A DNA stretch of 64,000 nt from Micromonospora inyonensis (GTDB taxonomy: Bacteria; Actinomycetota; Actinomycetes; Mycobacteriales; Micromonosporaceae). The translations under genes and the position numbers were made by a program. Every line of letters starts with the position of its first letter. Position 1 is the stretch's first letter. The stretch spans positions 992,001-1,056,000 of the forward strand of contig NZ_FMHU01000001.1 in the NCBI RefSeq assembly GCF_900091415.1, given 5' to 3'. Under the pieces are notes generated by a model. It did no database searches. It was not told the DNA's origin and saw nothing but the letters and a program-made list of their open reading frames with translations. Below, one piece after another: positions 60,485 through 64,000 of this stretch.

Positions 60485-61317
60485 GGTTGGTCCAACCGCG
60501 CTTCTGTGCCACCGGATTCCCGGGGCGTCACCCCCAGGTACTCCAGTTGGGCGCGGACCGACCACTCGGCCGCCCACCACAGGGAGCGGTCCACGTCCGC
60601 GTACACCCGGGCGACCACCTCGGCGGCGGTGGTGTCCCCGGCGGCGACCGCGGCCCGGACCTGGTCGAGCCGGGCCCGCCGGTGGGCGAGGTAGTAGTCG
60701 GCGGCCGCGCCGCAGTCGGCCAGCGCCGGGCCGTGCCCCGGCAGGGCAACCACCCCCCGGTACGCCGACAGTCGCCCCAGGCTGACCAGGTACTCGCCGA
60801 GATCACCGTCGGGGTGGGCGACCACGGTGGTGCCCCGGCCGAGGATGGTGTCACCGGTGAGGACGACCCGCTCGTCCTCGTGCTCGACGAGGAAGCAGAC
60901 CGAGTCGGCGGTGTGTCCGGGGGTGGGGACCAGGTCGATCAGGAAACCGGAGCCGCCGAAGGACTCCCACGGCTCGGTGAGCGGTTCGGCGTCGACGGTG
61001 TGCGCCGGGTCGGCGGCGAGGACCGGAACCCCGCCGAGCAGTTCGGCCAGGCGGCGGGACCCGTCGGTGTGGTCCGGGTGGCCGTGGGTGATCAACACGA
61101 ACCCGATCGGCGCGTGGGCGGCGATCCGGGCCAGGTGCTCCTCGTCGGCGGGGCCGGGGTCGACCACGACCGTCTCGTCCCGTCCCGGGGCGCGCAGCAG
61201 CCAGGTGTTGGTGCCGTCGAGTGTCATCGGGCCGGGGTTCGGCGCGCGTAGCAGCGTCACCCAGTCCGGCAGCGCATCCGCCAGCGCGGCCGCCGGCGTC
61301 GTCAAGTGCCCCGTCAT
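60481..61317 (-). CDS. Metallo-beta-lactamase-fold hydrolase (LACTB2-like)
   Basis: 278 residues from ATG 61317. MBL motifs: TLDGTNTWLLRAPGRDETVVVDPGP in part, ITHGHPDHTDG (HxHxDH), TPGHTADSV, LTGDTILGRGTTVVAHPDGDLGEYL, VALPGHGP. A winged C-terminal part (YLAHRRARLDQVRAAVAAGDTTAAEVV) is typical of LACTB2-type nucleases or hydrolases. Positional counterpart of Rv3677c, next to ridA. Substrate is unknown. Coupled by GTGA to the cyclase gene downstream. Confidence 0.9.
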   Translation of the reverse strand: MTGHLTTPAAALADALPDWVTLLRAPNPGPMTLDGTNTWLLRAPGRDETVVVDPGPADEEHLARIAAHAPIGFVLITHGHPDHTDGSRRLAELLGGVPVLAADPAHTVDAEPLTEPWESFGGSGFLIDLVPTPGHTADSVCFLVEHEDERVVLTGDTILGRGTTVVAHPDGDLGEYLVSLGRLSAYRGVVALPGHGPALADCGAAADYYLAHRRARLDQVRAAVAAGDTTAAEVVARVYADVDRSLWWAAEWSVRAQLEYLGVTPRESGGTEARLDQP

Positions 61318-61442
61318 GGCTGCGATCGTACGACCCGGCCGACCACTCCTCGCGATCTTGAAAGCCGTTCCGGCCAGCGGGACGCGTACCCCGCCCGGCC
61401 GGACCGGAGCCCGCCGGGCGGGGTCACGTCGAACGGGACCGG

Positions 61443-61904
61443 TCAGGCGACCTCGACGATGAGGTCGACCTCGACCGGGGCGTCCAGCGGCAGCTCCGAC
61501 ACGCCGACCGCGCTACGGGCGTGCCGACCGGCCTCCCCGAAGACCGTGCCGAGCAGGTCGGAGGCACCGTTGATCACGCCGGGCTGACCGGTGAAGCCGG
61601 GGGCCGAGGCGACGAAGCCGGTCAGCTTCACCACCTTGACCACGTTCTCCAGACCGACCAGCGCCTCGATCGCGGCGAGCGCGTTCAGCGCGCAGCGCTG
61701 GGCGAGGTCCTTCGCCTGCTCGGGGGAGACCCCGGCACCGACCTTGCCGGTGGCGAGGAGCTTCCCCTCGGCCATCGGCAGCTGCCCGGAGACGTAGACG
61801 GTCCGCCCGGACTGCACCGCCGGCACGTAGCTGGCCACCGGAGGAGCCACCTCGGGCAACTCCAGCCCCAGCTCGGCGAGCTTGGCGTACGGCGTGGCGG
61901 TCAT
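61443..61904 (-). CDS. RidA-family protein
   Basis: 153 residues from ATG 61904. RidA/YjgF proteins hydrolyse reactive enamine/imine intermediates from PLP enzymes. Visible: TVYVSGQLPMAEGKLLATGKVG, QAKDLAQRCALNALAAIEALVGLENVVKVVKLTGFV read in parts, and ELPLDAPVEVDLIVEVA. The canonical C-terminal arginine of RidA proper (R105 region) is not evident, so it may be one of the Rid1-7 relatives. It overlaps the DUF4177 gene by ATGA, matching the Rv3678c/Rv3678A arrangement. Confidence 0.87.
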   Translation of the reverse strand: MTATPYAKLAELGLELPEVAPPVASYVPAVQSGRTVYVSGQLPMAEGKLLATGKVGAGVSPEQAKDLAQRCALNALAAIEALVGLENVVKVVKLTGFVASAPGFTGQPGVINGASDLLGTVFGEAGRHARSAVGVSELPLDAPVEVDLIVEVA

Positions 61905-62056
61905 GCCTTGGGCCGCTTCAGGTAGGCGACGAGCTGCTCCGGGTTCGGCCCCGGGATCACCGAGACGAGCTCCCAACCGTCCTCGCCCCAGTTGTCGAGG
62001 ATCTGCTTGGTCGCGTGGACCAGCAGCGGAACGGTGGCGTACTCCCACTTCTGCAT
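61901..62056 (-). CDS. DUF4177-like 51-residue protein
   Basis: ATG 62056 opens MQKWEYATVPLLVHATKQIL, then DNWGEDGWELVSVIPGPNPEQLVAYLKRPKA. The pattern KWEY ... NxxGxDGWELVxV ... YLKRP is characteristic of the small DUF4177 family. Stop/start overlap ATGA with the RidA gene shows coupling. Function unknown; conserved in this place in actinobacteria. Confidence 0.9.
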   Translation of the reverse strand: MQKWEYATVPLLVHATKQILDNWGEDGWELVSVIPGPNPEQLVAYLKRPKA

Positions 62057-62102
62057 CGTTGCCGGGCTCCCGTTGTCGTGGGGTGGATGTTCCGCCGACA
62101 GC

Positions 62103-62579
62103 CTACGGCCCGGTCGACGGCCGGGGCACGGGACGCGGCTCCGGGGCCAGCGGCGCCTCCCCGCAGGGGCCCGGGTGCCCGTAGCGCTGGGGGCAGCGGG
62201 ACCGGTCGGGCAGGAGCAGGTCACAGAAGACCCGGCGTCGGTTGTTCTGGTCGTCGGCCGTGGAGACGGTGGTCTCCCCGGCGTCCAGCTCGGGCAGGAA
62301 GCCCAGGGAGTCCGCGACCCGACCGGCCAGCGCGGTGGCCGTCGCCAGGTCCAGCACCCGGACCGGCAGGTGGATCACGTACCCCGGTTCGTCGTCGTCC
62401 CGGGCACGGTCGACCGGCCGGGCCCGCAGGCGCAGCGGTTCGAGCTGGTCGGACGACCGGCGGTACGGCCGCTCGTTGCACGGGGACGCCACCGCCGGAT
62501 CCCCGACCTCCCCCCGGCGCGCGGGCCTGGCGGCGCCGTCGGGAAACTGGGTGCGGGGAGTGTTCTCCGCGTCGCGCAT
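62103..62579 (-). CDS. Uncharacterised actinobacterial protein
   Basis: 158 residues from ATG 62579. Basic, hydrophilic N-terminal half (MRDAENTPRTQFPDGAARPA). A more regular region follows (YVIHLPVRVLDLATATALAGRVADSLGFLPELDAGETTVS), then RRRVFCDLLLPDRSRCPQRYGHPGPCGE with three cysteines and a histidine, which might bind metal, and a Pro-rich end. No signal peptide. I do not recognise the family. It lies upstream of, and on the same strand as, DUF4177-ridA, with a 46-bp gap. Confidence 0.6.
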   Translation of the reverse strand: MRDAENTPRTQFPDGAARPARRGEVGDPAVASPCNERPYRRSSDQLEPLRLRARPVDRARDDDEPGYVIHLPVRVLDLATATALAGRVADSLGFLPELDAGETTVSTADDQNNRRRVFCDLLLPDRSRCPQRYGHPGPCGEAPLAPEPRPVPRPSTGP

Positions 62580-62976
62580 GCAACCGCCTCCGGGCGTCGT
62601 ACCTGTCCGATGTGCCGTCTGCGTGGCGGGCGTCGCCGCCCGGCCCGTTCCCCCGCGTCGGCCCGAACGTAGGGCCCGGGATCCGCCGTCGGCAACCGGA
62701 CGCGCGCAGATCATCACGGACAGTCATATATGCGACAGCCCGACGGTCCGGTTGTGGATACCGCCGCCGGCCTACCCACCGGTAGGCGACCGCGCCTGCC
62801 GTCCGGCATCGGGCGGGTCGGGCCACGCCGGGGCGGATCAGCCCCCGGCGACGACCGCACCGGGACCCCCGTCGGCCCCGGCGACCGCTACCCTCACGGG
62901 CGGGTCGGCGCTCCCGACCCGCCGCCAGAAGCGTCACCGCCGCCGGTGACCGTGTAGCGCACTCCCGGGGGAGACG
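62580..62976. other. 397-bp divergent intergenic region with a hairpin
   Basis: No convincing gene. It should hold promoters for the divergent neighbours. A/T-richer stretch ATCATCACGGACAGTCATAT lies near 62710-62729. A perfect hairpin GCCTACC-CACC-GGTAGGC lies at 62770-62787, without a T-run, so an operator is as likely as a terminator. Confidence 0.5.
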
Positions 62977-63762
62977 ATGACCCAACCGCCGCAGGGTGGC
63001 CCGTTCCCGCCGCCGAGCGGTCCGCCGTTCGGTGCCGGCCAGCCCCAGCCCGACGCCCCGTACGGCACGGCCAACCCGGCCCCGTACCCCGGCGGCGCGC
63101 CGGGGTACCCGCCTCAGCCCGGCACGCCGGCCCCGCCACCCGGATACGGAGCCCCGCCGGTGTCCGGCGCACCGATGCCCCCGCCCGGGTACGGCGCACC
63201 CGTGCCCCCGGCGGACGGGTCCTTCCCGGCGCCGCCCCCCGGCTACCCGGCACCGGCCGGCGGCCCCTACCCGGCCGGCGGCCCCTACCCGCCCGGTTAC
63301 CCGGCACCGGTCGCGCCCCGGAAGAAGCGCGGGCTGCTGATCGCCTCGATCGTCGTGGTGGTCGCCCTGCTGCTCTGCGGCGGCGGTGGCGCCGCCGCCT
63401 TCTTCATGCTGCGCGGGGCCGACTCCGCCGAGGGCGCGGACGCGCCGACGACCGCGGTACAGAAGTTCCTCACCGCCGTCTACCAGGACCGCAACGCCAC
63501 TCGCGCGACCGAGCTGGTCTGCTCCTCCTCCCGCGACCGGGAGAAGATCGAGGCCAAGGTGGCGGAGGTGAAGAAGTACGTCGACGAGCACGAGACGCCC
63601 CGGTTCCGGTGGACCGCTCCGAAGGTGGACGAGCAGACCGAGGAGCGGGCCACCGTCTCCACCAAGGTGACCATGACCACCGCCGACGAGAAGGTCGCCG
63701 AACAGGAGCTGCGCTTCACCGTGATCCGCGAGACCGGCTGGTGGGTCTGCGAGGTCGGCTGA
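62977..63762 (+). CDS. Pro-rich membrane-anchored protein with exported domain (DUF4878-like)
   Basis: 261 residues from ATG 62977. A ~110-residue Pro/Gly/Tyr/Ala-rich cytoplasmic part with repeated PPPGYGAP and AGGPYPAGGPYP. Then basic residues, one helix (GLLIASIVVVVALLLCGGGGAAAFFML), and a ~105-residue exported domain (AVQKFLTAVYQDRNATRATELVCSSS ... RETGWWVCEVG) with two cysteines, of NTF2/DUF4878 character. It has the same design as the gene at 37487 (Pro-rich, one helix, exported domain) but a different outer domain. The role is unknown. Confidence 0.78.
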   Translation: MTQPPQGGPFPPPSGPPFGAGQPQPDAPYGTANPAPYPGGAPGYPPQPGTPAPPPGYGAPPVSGAPMPPPGYGAPVPPADGSFPAPPPGYPAPAGGPYPAGGPYPPGYPAPVAPRKKRGLLIASIVVVVALLLCGGGGAAAFFMLRGADSAEGADAPTTAVQKFLTAVYQDRNATRATELVCSSSRDREKIEAKVAEVKKYVDEHETPRFRWTAPKVDEQTEERATVSTKVTMTTADEKVAEQELRFTVIRETGWWVCEVG

Positions 63763-63788
63763 TCCCGACCAGTGGTTAGGCTCGACTG

Positions 63789-64000
63789 GTGCGAGCAGCT
63801 GAGCAGGCGGTCGATCCGGCCGGCCCCGGGTGGCCGGCCCGCCTCCACGTGGTGACCGGCAAGGGCGGAACGGGCAAGACCAGCGTGGCGGCGGCGCTGG
63901 CTCTGGGGCTGGCCGCGGACGGCCGGCGCACGCTGCTGGTCGAGGTGGAGGGGCGACAGGGCATCGCGCAGCTCTTCGGCACCGATCCGCTCCCGTACGA
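63789..64000 (+). CDS. ArsA/Get3-family ATPase, 5' part
   Basis: Starts at GTG 63789 and runs off the right edge. 70 residues are visible. After a ~17-residue Pro/Ala lead comes ARLHVVTGKGGTGKTSVAAA, the deviant Walker A (GKGGTGKT) of ArsA-type ATPases, then DGRRTLLVEVEGRQGIAQLFG, the A-motif aspartate/glutamate and substrate-loop region of the actinobacterial proteins. It is the counterpart of Rv3679, which in mycobacteria is followed by a second ArsA (Rv3680) and whiB4; those would lie beyond the window. No arsenic genes are near, so metal export is not implied. Confidence 0.85.
   Translation, partial: MRAAEQAVDPAGPGWPARLHVVTGKGGTGKTSVAAALALGLAADGRRTLLVEVEGRQGIAQLFGTDPLPY

Noticed and set aside
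56874..60694. Very long plus-strand frames antisense to the cyclase gene (and similar ones antisense to eccC, nth and acc genes)
   Set aside because: High third-position GC in the true genes keeps antisense frames free of stops; the products are Arg/Pro/Ala-rich with no motifs.
1..64000. CRISPR arrays, rRNA and tRNA genes
   Set aside because: No regularly spaced repeats longer than the short tandem ones listed, and no recognisable rRNA or tRNA stretch on reading through both strands by eye.

Overview
The window is high-GC actinobacterial chromosome. Gene order, GTG starts with overlapping stop/start codons, and interspersed GC-rich palindromic repeats all suggest Micromonospora or a close Micromonosporaceae relative; that is inference, as no search was run. 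Ordinary housekeeping blocks alternate with accessory blocks.

Region by region: (1) 1-2.96 kb holds the end of an osmoprotectant-type ABC ATPase and three membrane or hypothetical genes. (2) 3.1-5.4 kb and 20.3-29.6 kb are two halves of the classic actinobacterial minus-strand block dacB / zinc metalloprotease / tilS / hpt / ftsH / folE / folP-folB-folK / DUF3180, with ppa divergent at its head. (3) Between folP and folE, about 14.5 kb mostly on the plus strand carries a type IV secretion-like locus. It has a VirB2-like pilin candidate, a VirB3/PrgI-like protein, a VirB4 ATPase, a VirB6-like channel protein, a VirB8/TcpC-like protein, a VirB1-like transglycosylase/M23 hydrolase and an FtsK-like protein with altered ATPase motifs. 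There is no relaxase or VirB11. It begins with an unusually structured leader and is interrupted by an IS110-family element. (4) 30.3-37.3 kb is a partial type VII (ESX) core: eccD, eccC and mycP. (5) 38.4-64 kb follows the mycobacterial order Rv3671c-Rv3680: marP, nudix, TlpA-like, nth, crp, MBL, ridA, DUF4177, ArsA. Accessory blocks are inserted: capA, cbiZ, a TetR-AtuA-biotin carboxylase-acyl-CoA dehydrogenase catabolic operon, a glutamate-binding lipoprotein with a Ser/Thr kinase, and a large adenylate cyclase/ATPase regulator.

The strongest observation is the IS110 element at 12.39-13.89 kb. Its non-coding end can be folded by eye into two guide loops. All four guides can be placed: the first loop matches the reconstructed empty target site in the host operon, and the second matches the element's own ends, all around a CT core. 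This is what a bridge RNA should look like. The insertion falls exactly on the ATGA stop/start overlap between two T4SS genes, and the IS end regenerates the ATG of the downstream cell-wall hydrolase.

Functionally, the T4SS-like genes should build one envelope-spanning machine whose cargo is not evident. The fol, tilS, hpt and ftsH genes supply folate, tRNA modification, purine salvage and membrane proteolysis. The AtuA operon should degrade a branched or acyclic acyl-CoA under TetR control. All structures and motifs were read by eye; no folding or database search was run.
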